NCBI GenBank assembly: GCA_964399545.1 | Contig: CAYNRG010000004.1 | Location: 62,001 to 126,000 of the forward strand | Length of the DNA stretch: 64,000 nucleotides | Reading direction: 5' to 3' | Origin: CAYNRG01 sp964399545 | GTDB taxonomy: Bacteria; Bacillota_I; Bacilli_A; Erysipelotrichales; Erysipelotrichaceae | Part shown: positions 18,394 to 27,188 of the stretch, piece by piece | Layout: each line of letters begins with the position of its first letter | Numbering within the stretch: position 1 is the first letter of the stretch | Position numbers and translations under genes: made by a program | Notes under the pieces: generated by a model | The model's database searches: none | Seen by the model: only the letters and a program-made list of their open reading frames with translations | Told to the model about the DNA's origin: nothing

Positions 18394-18399
18394 TATAAT
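18394..18399 (+). promoter_or_regulatory. Putative -10 box before the DPMS-like gene
   Basis: TATAAT sits 23 bases upstream of the first ATG of the DPMS-like gene, after an 80-base gap from the previous operon. No clear -35 is present. It suggests that the DPMS-like/LCP genes are a separate transcript. Confidence 0.45.
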
Positions 18400-18422
18400 G
18401 TTTAGGATACGGAGGAATGAGT

Positions 18423-19394
18423 ATGAAATTACTGTCGATTGTTGTCCCGTGCTATAACGAGAAAGAAACTGTCTTCTTATTTTTTGAAGCAGTTCAAAAA
18501 GTGTTAGCTGAAATGAGTATGAGCTATGAAGTTATTTTCATTAATGATGGCTCAAAGGATACAACATTAGAAGAATGTGTTAAATTATATGAACAATTTC
18601 CAGATAGAGTTCGCATAGTGGACTTTAGTCGCAATTTTGGAAAAGAAAGTGGATTATTAGCTGGACTAGAATATGCTAAGGGAGATTACATTACAGTGAT
18701 GGATGCAGATTTGCAAGATCCACCCTATTTATTGCCGGAAATGTTCCGAGTGATGGAGGAGAAAGGTGTGGATATTGTTGGTACAAGAAGAGTATCACGA
18801 GAAGGAGAACCAAAAATTCGTTCTTTCTTTGCACGCAAATTTTATAAATTGATTAATAAATTTTCAGAGGTAGACATTGCAGATGGAGCTAGGGATTATC
18901 GCTTGATGACTCGTCAAGTGGTGGATTCTATCCTAGAAATGAAAGAGTATCATCGATTTTCAAAAGGAATCTTTGCTTGGGTAGGTTATAAGACAGAATA
19001 TCTTGAGTACAAGAATATTGAGCGTGTTGCTGGCGAGACAAGTTGGTCCTTTTGGAAACTATTGGCTTATGCAATCGAAGGAATTGTTGCTTTTACAGTG
19101 GCTCCACTTCGAATGGCGACATATATGGGATTCTTAATTTCTCTTGGAGCTTTTGGATTTATGATATTTGTTGTTTTCCGTGCTCTTTTATTGGGCGATC
19201 CAGTAAGCGGTTGGCCAAGCTTGATGGTTGTAATTTTATTTTTGGGAGGTATCCAATTGTTAGCTATTGGAATTATTGGTGAATACTTGTCGAAAACATA
19301 TATGGAAGTAAAAAGAAGACCATCATATATTGTTCGAAAAATTTATGAACAAAAGAAACAGGAGGAAGAAAATTATGGCAAAGAAGAAAAGTAA
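18423..19394 (+). CDS. GtrB/DPMS-like polyprenyl-phosphate glycosyltransferase
   Basis: The catalytic domain has LLSIVVPCYNE, FINDGSKDTT, FSRNFGKESG and the metal motif VMDADLQDPP, followed by the R-D-Y-R-L segment. Two C-terminal membrane helices at about 230-290 are typical of GtrB-type enzymes that load a hexose onto undecaprenyl phosphate. This is the enzyme expected to feed the GtrA flippase and GT-C protein encoded 5 kb upstream. GGAGG lies seven bases from the chosen ATG; the earlier ATG is too close to it. It overlaps the next gene by 20 bases. Confidence 0.85.
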   Translation: MKLLSIVVPCYNEKETVFLFFEAVQKVLAEMSMSYEVIFINDGSKDTTLEECVKLYEQFPDRVRIVDFSRNFGKESGLLAGLEYAKGDYITVMDADLQDPPYLLPEMFRVMEEKGVDIVGTRRVSREGEPKIRSFFARKFYKLINKFSEVDIADGARDYRLMTRQVVDSILEMKEYHRFSKGIFAWVGYKTEYLEYKNIERVAGETSWSFWKLLAYAIEGIVAFTVAPLRMATYMGFLISLGAFGFMIFVVFRALLLGDPVSGWPSLMVVILFLGGIQLLAIGIIGEYLSKTYMEVKRRPSYIVRKIYEQKKQEEENYGKEEK

Positions 19395-20043
19395 ACAAAC
19401 CAATATGTATTTTGTTATAGGAATGATACTTTTATCAGGAATTATTGTGGTATTATTTGTAATTAATATGATGACTATTCTTGGAAAAGGGGGAAGCGGA
19501 AGCGGAACGACAGTAGGAGTAGATAGAAATAGTTCAATGAAAAACGATTTATATATCATTGGAAATAACCCGACCGAGCTATCGATAGACTACTTTAAAG
19601 ACTTAACGTCATCATTAAAAGGAGATGATCCAACTGAAATTGCTGCTAATGTGGTACGATGCTTTATTTCAGATTACTATACGTGGACAAATAAAGATGG
19701 AAATTACGAAGTAGGAGGATTACAGTATATCTACGGCTCAGGTTATGTTATGTATGAAGTTGAGTCTAAGTGGACCTTTTATAGTGATTTAGATTTATAT
19801 ATTTCTCAGTATGGCCGCGAAAATTTATTGGAAGTGAGCGATGTAGAAATCATAACCGCTGTTGATGGTGGAAATTTTGAAGCTGAGGGAATTTATTGGA
19901 AATCCTACTATGTAGAAGCAAAGTGGAAATATAAAAATTCAAAAGCTATTGATGTGAATGAATTTCAAAATGTAGGATACTTTACAGTAGTTGATCGTGA
20001 AGGTCGATATGAAATTGTTCAGTTTTTTGAAAGTTATGAATAG
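19375..20043 (+). CDS. Membrane-anchored protein of unknown function upstream of LCP
   Basis: The 222-residue product has a basic start (MAKKKSK), one membrane helix at about 10-33, a Gly/Ser-rich linker and an outside domain of about 170 residues rich in Tyr and Trp. The fold may be NTF2-like, but I cannot confirm this. It overlaps the DPMS-like gene, with GGAGG inside that gene's end, and precedes the LCP gene by 14 bases, with a similar lysine-rich start. A role in wall-polymer attachment together with the LCP protein is inferred from this context. Confidence 0.6.
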   Translation: MAKKKSKQTNMYFVIGMILLSGIIVVLFVINMMTILGKGGSGSGTTVGVDRNSSMKNDLYIIGNNPTELSIDYFKDLTSSLKGDDPTEIAANVVRCFISDYYTWTNKDGNYEVGGLQYIYGSGYVMYEVESKWTFYSDLDLYISQYGRENLLEVSDVEIITAVDGGNFEAEGIYWKSYYVEAKWKYKNSKAIDVNEFQNVGYFTVVDREGRYEIVQFFESYE

Positions 20044-20057
20044 GAGGGACGACAATT

Positions 20058-22631
20058 ATGGCAAAGGAAAAAAGTAAAAAGCAAGCAAATAAACGATTGA
20101 AGCAGGATTTGACAAAAGTCAATGCGATATATGTGGTTATTTCTGTTGTAATTAATATTCTCTTATCTGTAGCGTTATTTAATATAACTAGATATAGTGG
20201 ATTAAGTAAAGGGATCTTTATTATCATTAACATTATTGTATTGGCTCTAGTTTTAGTGCTGAATTTTGCTATTGTTATGATGATTCGAACTAAAGAGGTT
20301 CGATATGTGACAGTTGCATCGGGACTATTAGCGGTTCTACTATTAGTAGGATCTTTTGCGACGTATTACACAACATCATTAAATAGAAATATTAATCGTA
20401 TTACTTCAGCTGGAGCAAACAGTGAAAATGTAGGAGTTAGTTTTGTCGTATATGATGAGAATGAAAACTATAAAATTAATGAAGTAGCGAATATGAATGG
20501 AAAAATTGTAGGAGTTGTTTCAGATACTAGCTATACAGATTTGGGAAAAGAAGAGTTAGCAGCGAATGATTTATCGGTAACTTACAAGGAGTATCAAGAC
20601 TATGTAGGATTAGCACTAGCACTATTCACTGAGGAAGTTGATGTAGGTATTTTCTCATCAAACTATATAGCTCAACTAGAAGTTAATGAAGGTCTCGAAA
20701 GTGATTTAGACAAGACTAAAGTGATTCATAACTTTAGTAAAGTAGTTAAAAAAGAAGCCATTGAAGGATCGAATAAAGACCTTACATCAGAACCGTTTAC
20801 AGTTTTAATTTTAGGAGTTGATGAGGGACGCTCGGATGCTCTTATGGTTGCTTCTGTCAATCCAATTAGTATGAGAGTTACCTTAACTTCAATTGCTAGA
20901 GATAGTTATGTGCCAATTGCTTGTTACTCAGGAAAAGCATCAGACAAAATTGGACATGCTCGTGTACGTTCAAGAGAGTGTACAATAGAAACAGTAGAAA
21001 ATTTATTGGATATTGATATTGATTTCTATTTTGAAAGTAACTTCAAAGGGATTGTTGAAATGGTGGATGCATTAGGTGGAATCACGGTAAGTAATCCTTA
21101 TGAGTTTGTTGGACAAGATTCCTCTTCAGAAAGAGGACATAAAGTAGTATATGTTCCAGCAGGAGAACATGTTTATTTGAATGGAGAACAAGCGTTAGCT
21201 TTCGCTCGGGAGCGACATATTTATGCAACAGGAGACTTTCAGCGACAAGCAAATCAGCAACAAGTTATAACCTCAATTTTACGTGAAGTTATGAGGAAGA
21301 AGGATATAAACAAAGCTTTAGCTATGTTGGAAGCTGCCGGTGATAACGTTTCGACCAATATTAGCGTAGATCAATTAATTTCATTATTTAACTATACAAT
21401 GAAGAAAGTTGACCGTTTTTATGATAAAGAACATCCAGAGCGGATCTTTGATATTGTAGGAACTAGAATTACAGGATATGACTCAGGGCTTTGGAATAGT
21501 TCAACACAAACATCATTATACATCTATCGTTTATTTGATGGAGCGATTGCGGATGCACGTGATGCGATTTTGAGAAACATTGATTTAAAAAGTGACATTA
21601 AAGCACAAAAAAATATGAGATGGAATGTAAATTGGTTATTTAATGCTCCAATATTAGTTAATGAAAAATATTCAGAGAAGTATATTTTGCCAGAAGTTCC
21701 AGACACTCTTGGAGATTTCGTAGGAAAACCGATTGGCCGCCTTCAATCATGGGCAAAAGTATTCTCTATTCAATTGAATATTCGTTATATCGGAGAAGGG
21801 ATGAGTGGGTTTGATAATTCACTTGCTGATGGGACGATTGTTTCACAAGATGTTCCTAGTGGAACTAAGGCTGCCTCTATTTCTGCGATCAACATAGGTG
21901 TTATTAAAAGAGGTGCACAGTCTACAGAGATACCAGAGTGTGAAGAGGGAGAGGTTTACAACGAAGAAAAAGGAGCATGCGTTGTTCAAGAAGAAACTTA
22001 TAAGGTTAATGTTAAATATGTGGATGCAACCACAGGAAAAGAATTAACAAAATTAGCCTATGTTGATGAATTTGAAACAGGAGAATCCTACTCAATTACG
22101 ATTCAAAAAGAGGGATATGGGACTATTTCTAAGTCAGATATTACAGTGACTGGTACTACTTCTGATAACCCTTGGAGCTTTTCAAATGGTAAAATAAGCG
22201 GAAAAGTTCTAGAGTCCAATATTCAAATCACAGTTAAGATGAAACCAACTAGTAATCAATACACATTAACAGTTCGATATAGAGATAGTGCGGGAAATAA
22301 AATTATGGATTCAAAAGAGATTTACTTATCAGAAGGAGAGACATATGTAATTAGTCCTCCAACTATTTCAGGCTATTCATTTAGTAAATATGAAGGAACA
22401 ACAAGTGGTTCCTCAGTGACAATGGGATCTGAGAATAAAACAGTTACTGTTATTTATAGGAAAAAGACGAATCCAACACCAGAGCCAACGCCTGAACCAA
22501 CACCGGTACCAACACCAGTGCCGACACCAGAGCCAACGCCGGTACCAACACCGGTGCCAACACCGGTACCAACACCAGAACCAACACCAGAACCAACAGC
22601 TCCTCCAGTGGAACCACAGCCTGGAGAATAA
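20058..22631 (+). CDS. LCP (LytR-CpsA-Psr) ligase with PASTA-like, MucBP-type and PT-repeat tail
   Basis: Three membrane helices (about 20-95) lead to an outside solute-binding-like segment (about 120-220), then the LCP catalytic domain at about 255-470. Key LCP residues are present: the Asp/Arg in VDEGRSD, the Arg-Asp of ARDSYV and the Arg-rich AFARERHIY...RQANQQQ element. LCP enzymes move lipid-linked glycans onto peptidoglycan. After the LCP domain come a PASTA-like module (about 555-625), a MucBP-like domain pair (about 655-800) and 42 residues of Pro-Thr repeat. A typical LCP protein is only 300-500 residues, so the tail is unusual. It lacks LPXTG, being anchored at the N-terminus. Confidence 0.85.
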   Translation: MAKEKSKKQANKRLKQDLTKVNAIYVVISVVINILLSVALFNITRYSGLSKGIFIIINIIVLALVLVLNFAIVMMIRTKEVRYVTVASGLLAVLLLVGSFATYYTTSLNRNINRITSAGANSENVGVSFVVYDENENYKINEVANMNGKIVGVVSDTSYTDLGKEELAANDLSVTYKEYQDYVGLALALFTEEVDVGIFSSNYIAQLEVNEGLESDLDKTKVIHNFSKVVKKEAIEGSNKDLTSEPFTVLILGVDEGRSDALMVASVNPISMRVTLTSIARDSYVPIACYSGKASDKIGHARVRSRECTIETVENLLDIDIDFYFESNFKGIVEMVDALGGITVSNPYEFVGQDSSSERGHKVVYVPAGEHVYLNGEQALAFARERHIYATGDFQRQANQQQVITSILREVMRKKDINKALAMLEAAGDNVSTNISVDQLISLFNYTMKKVDRFYDKEHPERIFDIVGTRITGYDSGLWNSSTQTSLYIYRLFDGAIADARDAILRNIDLKSDIKAQKNMRWNVNWLFNAPILVNEKYSEKYILPEVPDTLGDFVGKPIGRLQSWAKVFSIQLNIRYIGEGMSGFDNSLADGTIVSQDVPSGTKAASISAINIGVIKRGAQSTEIPECEEGEVYNEEKGACVVQEETYKVNVKYVDATTGKELTKLAYVDEFETGESYSITIQKEGYGTISKSDITVTGTTSDNPWSFSNGKISGKVLESNIQITVKMKPTSNQYTLTVRYRDSAGNKIMDSKEIYLSEGETYVISPPTISGYSFSKYEGTTSGSSVTMGSENKTVTVIYRKKTNPTPEPTPEPTPVPTPVPTPEPTPVPTPVPTPVPTPEPTPEPTAPPVEPQPGE
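22473..22598 (+). repeat. 12-bp tandem repeat coding for Pro-Thr-Pro-Glu/Val
   Basis: Ten and a half 12-base units encode alternating PTPE and PTPV tetrapeptides at the end of the LCP protein. Silent third-base changes and the GAG/GTG swap show that the units have diverged slightly. Such in-frame arrays change length by slippage without breaking the frame and make a stiff, wall-spanning stalk. Confidence 0.85.
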
Positions 22632-22700
22632 GCAGAGAATCTTTTCATAAGAGATTTTAAAAGAGTTGATGACTATGGTTATTGCGGTAGTAATATTCAA

Positions 22701-22729
22701 GTAGACACAAAAAAAGTGTCTACTTTTTT
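22701..22729 (+). terminator. Rho-independent terminator after the LCP gene
   Basis: A perfect eight-pair stem GTAGACAC/GTGTCTAC with a seven-A loop is followed by six T. It ends the DPMS-like/LCP transcript. Confidence 0.9.
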
Positions 22730-22756
22730 GATAGGACAGAGTAAGCCGGAAGCATT

Positions 22757-23136
22757 GTGAAAAAAAAACGATGAGCTATGGAGTAACAATTGTAGTATTT
22801 AGCTTAATTTTTAATAGTTTGATGATTACAAGGATAGTTGCTGAAAATCTCAGTTAGGATAAAAAACAAGGAATGAATTTAAATAGTGAGGAATATATTA
22901 ATTTTAATGCAAATCAAAGAGAGTCAGAAGAAAGTAGAATAAATGAAATAGGTAATCATAATGAAAACACAAAAATTATCAAAAGGGCTCTTACTATTTA
23001 TATAATCGATGGAGAAGTTAGGGTGGATAGTATTTCTAGTGTTGAGGTAGATATTTTATCTAGGAACCATTTGAGGTTAAATCCAGATGAAAATGAAATG
23101 GAGTCTTCGATTTTAAGGATTAGAGAAAATACATAA
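22757..23136 (+). pseudogene. Broken small secreted-protein gene (poly-A frameshift and in-frame TAG)
   Basis: A GTG followed by nine A would encode a Lys-rich start, but the frame is lost by one base; with one more A it would run into a typical hydrophobic signal segment (from 22771). That segment ends in a TAG at 22855-22857, and the same frame reopens to give 87 more residues. Together these parts would be a signal peptide plus a short polar domain. I recognise no family for the domain. Either the gene is dead, or only the 87-residue part from the ATG at 22873 is used; that ATG has no clear ribosome site. Confidence 0.45.
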
Positions 23137-23162
23137 TCTAGGGTTTTAAAATCAATCAATCA

Positions 23163-23171
23163 TGGTACAAT
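23163..23171 (+). promoter_or_regulatory. Extended -10 promoter of the rmlA operon
   Basis: TGGTACAAT is a near-consensus extended -10 element 25 bases upstream of the rmlA start, after the broken gene. No strong -35 is seen. Confidence 0.5.
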
Positions 23172-23196
23172 AGATATAGAGTAATGGAGGAGTAGT

Positions 23197-24090
23197 ATGA
23201 AGGGAATTATATTAGCTGGAGGCAGTGGAACAAGGCTGTATCCATTAACTAAGATTACATCAAAGCAATTGTTGCCAATTTATGATAAGCCAATGATTTA
23301 TTATCCATTGAGCACACTGATGTTAGCGGGGATAAGAGATATTTTAATCATTTCCACTCCTCAAGATTTACCAAATTTTGAGAAACTTTTAGGTGATGGT
23401 TCACAATTAGGGATTTCGTTGTCTTATCAAGTTCAAGAAGTTCCTAATGGATTAGCACAAGCTTTTGTATTGGGAGAAAAGTTTATTGGTCAAGAAGATG
23501 TATGTTTGATTTTAGGAGACAATATATTTTATGGAAATCAATTTGCTTCTATTTTGAGGAAAGCCAAAGAAAATAAAGGTCGTGCAACTATTTTTGGTCA
23601 ACATGTTCATGATCCTGAGCGATTTGGAGTTGCTGAGTTTGACGAAAATGGAAAAGTACTTAGTTTGGAAGAGAAGCCAAAAAACCCAAAGAGTAATTAT
23701 GCTGTAGTGGGATTATACTTTTATGATAATCGCGTTGTTGATTTTGCTAAGAAATTAAAACCATCGATGCGAGGAGAATATGAAATCACAGATTTGAATA
23801 AGCTTTATTTAGAAAAAGAAGAATTGGATTGTGTAGTTTTTGGTCGAGGGTTTGCGTGGCTGGATACAGGGACAATTGAAGCGCTGGGACAAGCATCAAA
23901 TTATGTAAAAACAATTGAAGAAGTACAAGGAATAAAAATTTCTGTTCCAGAAGAAATTGCATACTACAATCAGTGGATTACAAAGGAGCAGTTACTTGAA
24001 GTAGCGAAGCAATATGGTAACAGCCAATACGGACGTTACTTAGAATTTGTAGCTAGAGGAAGTTTAAGAACGACATATAGTTCATCTTAA
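23197..24090 (+). CDS. rmlA: Glucose-1-phosphate thymidylyltransferase
   Basis: The enzyme joins glucose-1-phosphate and dTTP to make dTDP-glucose. The signature LAGGSGTRLYPLT is at residues 6-18, followed by SKQLLPIYDKPM, LGDNIFYG with the metal Asp, and EEKPKNPKSN. The 297-residue length is normal for the long-type enzymes. GGAGGAG precedes the ATG. It begins a run of four sugar genes and supplies the substrate for the RmlB dehydratase two genes downstream. Confidence 0.95.
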   Translation: MKGIILAGGSGTRLYPLTKITSKQLLPIYDKPMIYYPLSTLMLAGIRDILIISTPQDLPNFEKLLGDGSQLGISLSYQVQEVPNGLAQAFVLGEKFIGQEDVCLILGDNIFYGNQFASILRKAKENKGRATIFGQHVHDPERFGVAEFDENGKVLSLEEKPKNPKSNYAVVGLYFYDNRVVDFAKKLKPSMRGEYEITDLNKLYLEKEELDCVVFGRGFAWLDTGTIEALGQASNYVKTIEEVQGIKISVPEEIAYYNQWITKEQLLEVAKQYGNSQYGRYLEFVARGSLRTTYSSS

Positions 24091-24099
24091 GGAGGCGAC

Positions 24100-24993
24100 A
24101 TGAAACTAATATTTTTAGGCTGCGGATATTTAGGTTATAACTTATCGGAGTTATTAAAAAATAAATTTGATGTAGAGATATGGGGTTTGTCAGGACCATA
24201 TAGTGAAAAATCTTCTTGTTTTTCAGAAATTGATGTTTTCTCAAGTACTGCTTTTGATGGAAAAGAAGGAAGCTTAAAGGGAGCAATTGTTTTTGACACT
24301 ATTTCACTCATCTCTAGCGTAGCTACAAAAGAAAATGAAGAAGAGGAATTAGAAAAATTAAGTTCCGTATATAAGGAATTATTTGAAAAATTAAAAGATC
24401 AAGAAATTAAATCATATTATTTTCTATCAAGCGGTGGAACTGTCTATGGGGATTCAAAAATTCCTCATAAAGAAGAAGATGAATTAAATCCGAAGACTTT
24501 ATATGCTAAGAGCAAAGTCAGAATAGAAAAATTACTCCAAGAATCAGGGATGAATTGGATGATACTACGATTAAGTAACCCATATGGTGGATATCAACTA
24601 GCTAATAGGCAACAAGGCGTTATTCCAATTTTATTTGAAAAAGCTAGAAATCAAGAAATTTTTGAAGTGTGGAGTGATCCGGCATCTAGTAGGGATTATT
24701 TGTATATTCAGGATATGGCAGAAGTGATTTTTAATTTAATTCAGAGAAAAGTGGAGAATAAAATTGTTAATGTTGGTTCTGGTAGGGCCACTTCATTGCA
24801 AGAAGTGATTGAAACTGTTCAAGAAGAAATGGGATTCATCCAAACGGAGAGAAAAGAAGGTCCAATTAAATCCATTAGTGATAATGTTTTAGATATTTCT
24901 CAATTGAAACAATTGACAGGGTTTACTCCTCAAATAACCATAAAAGAGGGTATAAAAAAAGAATTTAATAGATTAAAGGAGGAAGAAAAATGA
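24100..24993 (+). CDS. Extended SDR, likely dTDP-4-keto-6-deoxyhexose reductase
   Basis: The chain has a Rossmann motif GCGYLGYNL (residues 7-15), an SSGGTVYGD segment, and the catalytic YAKSK motif near residue 137, then NPYGG and SRDYLYIQD, as in nucleotide-sugar epimerase/reductases. It lies between rmlA and rmlB where a reductase acting on the RmlB product is expected. It is not RmlC, and it does not look like a standard RmlD. In E. coli O52 a comparable reductase (Fcf1) makes dTDP-D-fucose; that role is inferred here from order. Its end overlaps rmlB by four bases. Confidence 0.72.
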   Translation: MKLIFLGCGYLGYNLSELLKNKFDVEIWGLSGPYSEKSSCFSEIDVFSSTAFDGKEGSLKGAIVFDTISLISSVATKENEEEELEKLSSVYKELFEKLKDQEIKSYYFLSSGGTVYGDSKIPHKEEDELNPKTLYAKSKVRIEKLLQESGMNWMILRLSNPYGGYQLANRQQGVIPILFEKARNQEIFEVWSDPASSRDYLYIQDMAEVIFNLIQRKVENKIVNVGSGRATSLQEVIETVQEEMGFIQTERKEGPIKSISDNVLDISQLKQLTGFTPQITIKEGIKKEFNRLKEEEK

Positions 24994-26006
24994 AGATATG
25001 TGTGACAGGTGGTGCGGGATTTATTGGAAGTAACTTTGTCTATCATCTTTTAGAAAAACATCCAGATTATACAGTGGTTTGTCTAGATAAGCTGACTTAT
25101 GCAGGAAATTTAGAAACATTAGAACAAGCTTTAAATAATCCTAATTTTCATTTTATAAAGGGAGATATTGCGGATCGTAAGTTTATTTACGAATTGTTTC
25201 GCAAAGAAAAATTTGATTGCGTTGTGAACTTTGCTGCGGAAAGCCATGTGGATCGTTCTATAGAAAATCCAGAAGTTTTTTTGATTACGAATATCTTAGG
25301 TACTCAAGTTTTGATGGATGCATGTCGAGAGTTTGATGTTTCAAGATTTCACCAAGTATCTACAGATGAAGTTTATGGAGATTTACCACTAGATCGTCCA
25401 GATTTATTTTTTACAGAAGAAACACCAATTCATACATCTAGTCCGTATTCAAGTAGTAAAGCTTCAGCGGATTTGTTGGTACTTGCTTATCATCGTACTT
25501 ATGGTCTTCCTGTAACGATTAGTCGTTGTTCCAATAACTATGGTCCTTATCATTTCCCGGAAAAACTAATTCCATTGATGATTACAAGAGCATTAGCTAA
25601 TGAAAAATTACCCGTCTACGGAAAAGGTGAAAATGTTCGTGACTGGCTTCATGTTGCTGACCATTGTAGTGCGATTGACTTAATTCTTCGAAAAGGAGTT
25701 ATAGGGGAAGTGTATAATATTGGCGGCCATAATGAGCGAACTAACTTAGAAGTCGTAAAAATCATTCTTAAAGAACTTAAGAAACCAGAATCATTAATTG
25801 AATACGTGACAGATCGAAAGGGACATGATTTGAGATATGCGATTGATCCTAAAAAAATTGAGCAATTAGGATGGAAAGCAACATATAATTTTGATACAGG
25901 AATTAAGCAAACCATTCAATGGTATCTGGAGAATCAAGAATGGTGGAAGAGAATTCTTGCAGGAGATTATAAAGGATATTATGAATCAATGTATGGAGGA
26001 CGATAA
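24990..26006 (+). CDS. rmlB: dTDP-glucose 4,6-dehydratase
   Basis: This NAD-dependent SDR converts dTDP-glucose to dTDP-4-keto-6-deoxyglucose. It has TGGAGFIGSNF at residues 6-16, LDKLTYAGN, the substrate element STDEVYGD with the acid/base Asp-Glu pair, and the catalytic YSSSKA motif. NYGPYHFPEKLIP and the 338-residue length fit the family. The ATGA overlap with the reductase and the start of the next gene right after its stop show a tight operon. Confidence 0.95.
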   Translation: MKICVTGGAGFIGSNFVYHLLEKHPDYTVVCLDKLTYAGNLETLEQALNNPNFHFIKGDIADRKFIYELFRKEKFDCVVNFAAESHVDRSIENPEVFLITNILGTQVLMDACREFDVSRFHQVSTDEVYGDLPLDRPDLFFTEETPIHTSSPYSSSKASADLLVLAYHRTYGLPVTISRCSNNYGPYHFPEKLIPLMITRALANEKLPVYGKGENVRDWLHVADHCSAIDLILRKGVIGEVYNIGGHNERTNLEVVKIILKELKKPESLIEYVTDRKGHDLRYAIDPKKIEQLGWKATYNFDTGIKQTIQWYLENQEWWKRILAGDYKGYYESMYGGR

Positions 26007-27176
26007 ATGAAGTATGATGCAATTATTGTGGGAGCAGGTTTTGCAGGAGCAACATTAGCAGAAAGATTTGCGACTCAACTAAATAAAAAAGTGTTAGTCT
26101 TAGAAAAAAGAAATCATATTGGTGGGAATATGTATGATTATTGTGATGAAAATAAAGTTCGCCGACATGAATATGGCCCACATATTTTTCATACGAATAG
26201 CCAAGTTGTAATGGACTATCTATCGACATTTACGCCGTGGTATCCTTATGAACACCGAGTGCTAGGGATTGTTCATGGAAAAGAGGTTCCAATTCCATTT
26301 AATTTAACCAGCTTAGAAATTTGCTTTGAAGAAGAAAAAGCAACGAGGTTAAAGAAATTATTAACAGAATCCTATCCAGAAGGGACCAAAGTTCCTATTT
26401 TACAGTTAAAAGAACATGAAAATGAAGAAGTAAAAGAATTAGCTGAGTTTATCTATGAAAATGTTTTTAAGTACTATACAATGAAACAATGGGGATTAAC
26501 ACCAGAAGAGATTGATCCTAATGTAACGGCAAGAGTTCCTGTTTTAATTGGAAGAGATGACCGTTATTTTCAAGATAATTATCAGTGCATGCCAGCCAAG
26601 GGGTATACTCCTATTTTTGAAAAAATGTTGAGTCATAGTAATATTGAGGTTCAATTAAATACAGAAGCAAAAGATTATCTTAAGGTTGATGTAGAAAATA
26701 AAAAAATTATTTTTGATGGAGAAGAGATTAAGATTCCTGTAATTTATACAGGTGCACTGGATGATTTACTGAATTATCAGCTAGGAGAATTACCTTATCG
26801 CAGTTTATACTTTGATATACAAAGTCATGAAGGAACCTATCAACATGCAGCAACAACGAATTATCCTACACCAGAAAAAGAGCATGCATTTACTCGAATT
26901 ACTGAATATAAATTAATGATGAATGAAATTCCTCAAGAAGCAACAACTATTGCTGTTGAATATCCAAAACCGTATGACCGATGTGGAGAAGTTGGGAATA
27001 TTCCTTACTATCCTATTTTCACAAAAGAAAATCAATTGAAATATGATGCGTATTGCCAATTAGTAAGTTCTATTGAAAATTTGCACCTATTAGGAAGACT
27101 TGCTGAATATAAGTACTATAATATGGATTCTATTATTGAGAAAGCCTTGGAATTATTTGAAAAGGTTAAGGATTAG
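26007..27176 (+). CDS. glf: Glf-family pyranose-furanose mutase
   Basis: This FAD flavoenzyme interconverts the pyranose and furanose forms of a nucleotide sugar. It has an FAD motif GAGFAGATLAE (residues 9-19), EKRNHIGGN, HEYGPHIFHT, the KQWG substrate loop near residue 155 and GRLAEYKYY near the end. The classic product is UDP-galactofuranose. The unbroken rmlA-reductase-rmlB-mutase order makes a dTDP-fucose mutase (Fcf2-like) an equally good reading; sequence alone cannot choose. At 389 residues the size is normal. Confidence 0.85.
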   Translation: MKYDAIIVGAGFAGATLAERFATQLNKKVLVLEKRNHIGGNMYDYCDENKVRRHEYGPHIFHTNSQVVMDYLSTFTPWYPYEHRVLGIVHGKEVPIPFNLTSLEICFEEEKATRLKKLLTESYPEGTKVPILQLKEHENEEVKELAEFIYENVFKYYTMKQWGLTPEEIDPNVTARVPVLIGRDDRYFQDNYQCMPAKGYTPIFEKMLSHSNIEVQLNTEAKDYLKVDVENKKIIFDGEEIKIPVIYTGALDDLLNYQLGELPYRSLYFDIQSHEGTYQHAATTNYPTPEKEHAFTRITEYKLMMNEIPQEATTIAVEYPKPYDRCGEVGNIPYYPIFTKENQLKYDAYCQLVSSIENLHLLGRLAEYKYYNMDSIIEKALELFEKVKD

Positions 27177-27188
27177 AGAGGTATTCCT

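Noticed and set aside
22413..22700. Minus-strand open frames with Gly-Ser-Val-Gly or Cys-Trp repeats opposite the LCP tail
   Set aside because: They are mirror frames of the Pro-Thr repeat, lack ribosome sites and start inside the repeat.
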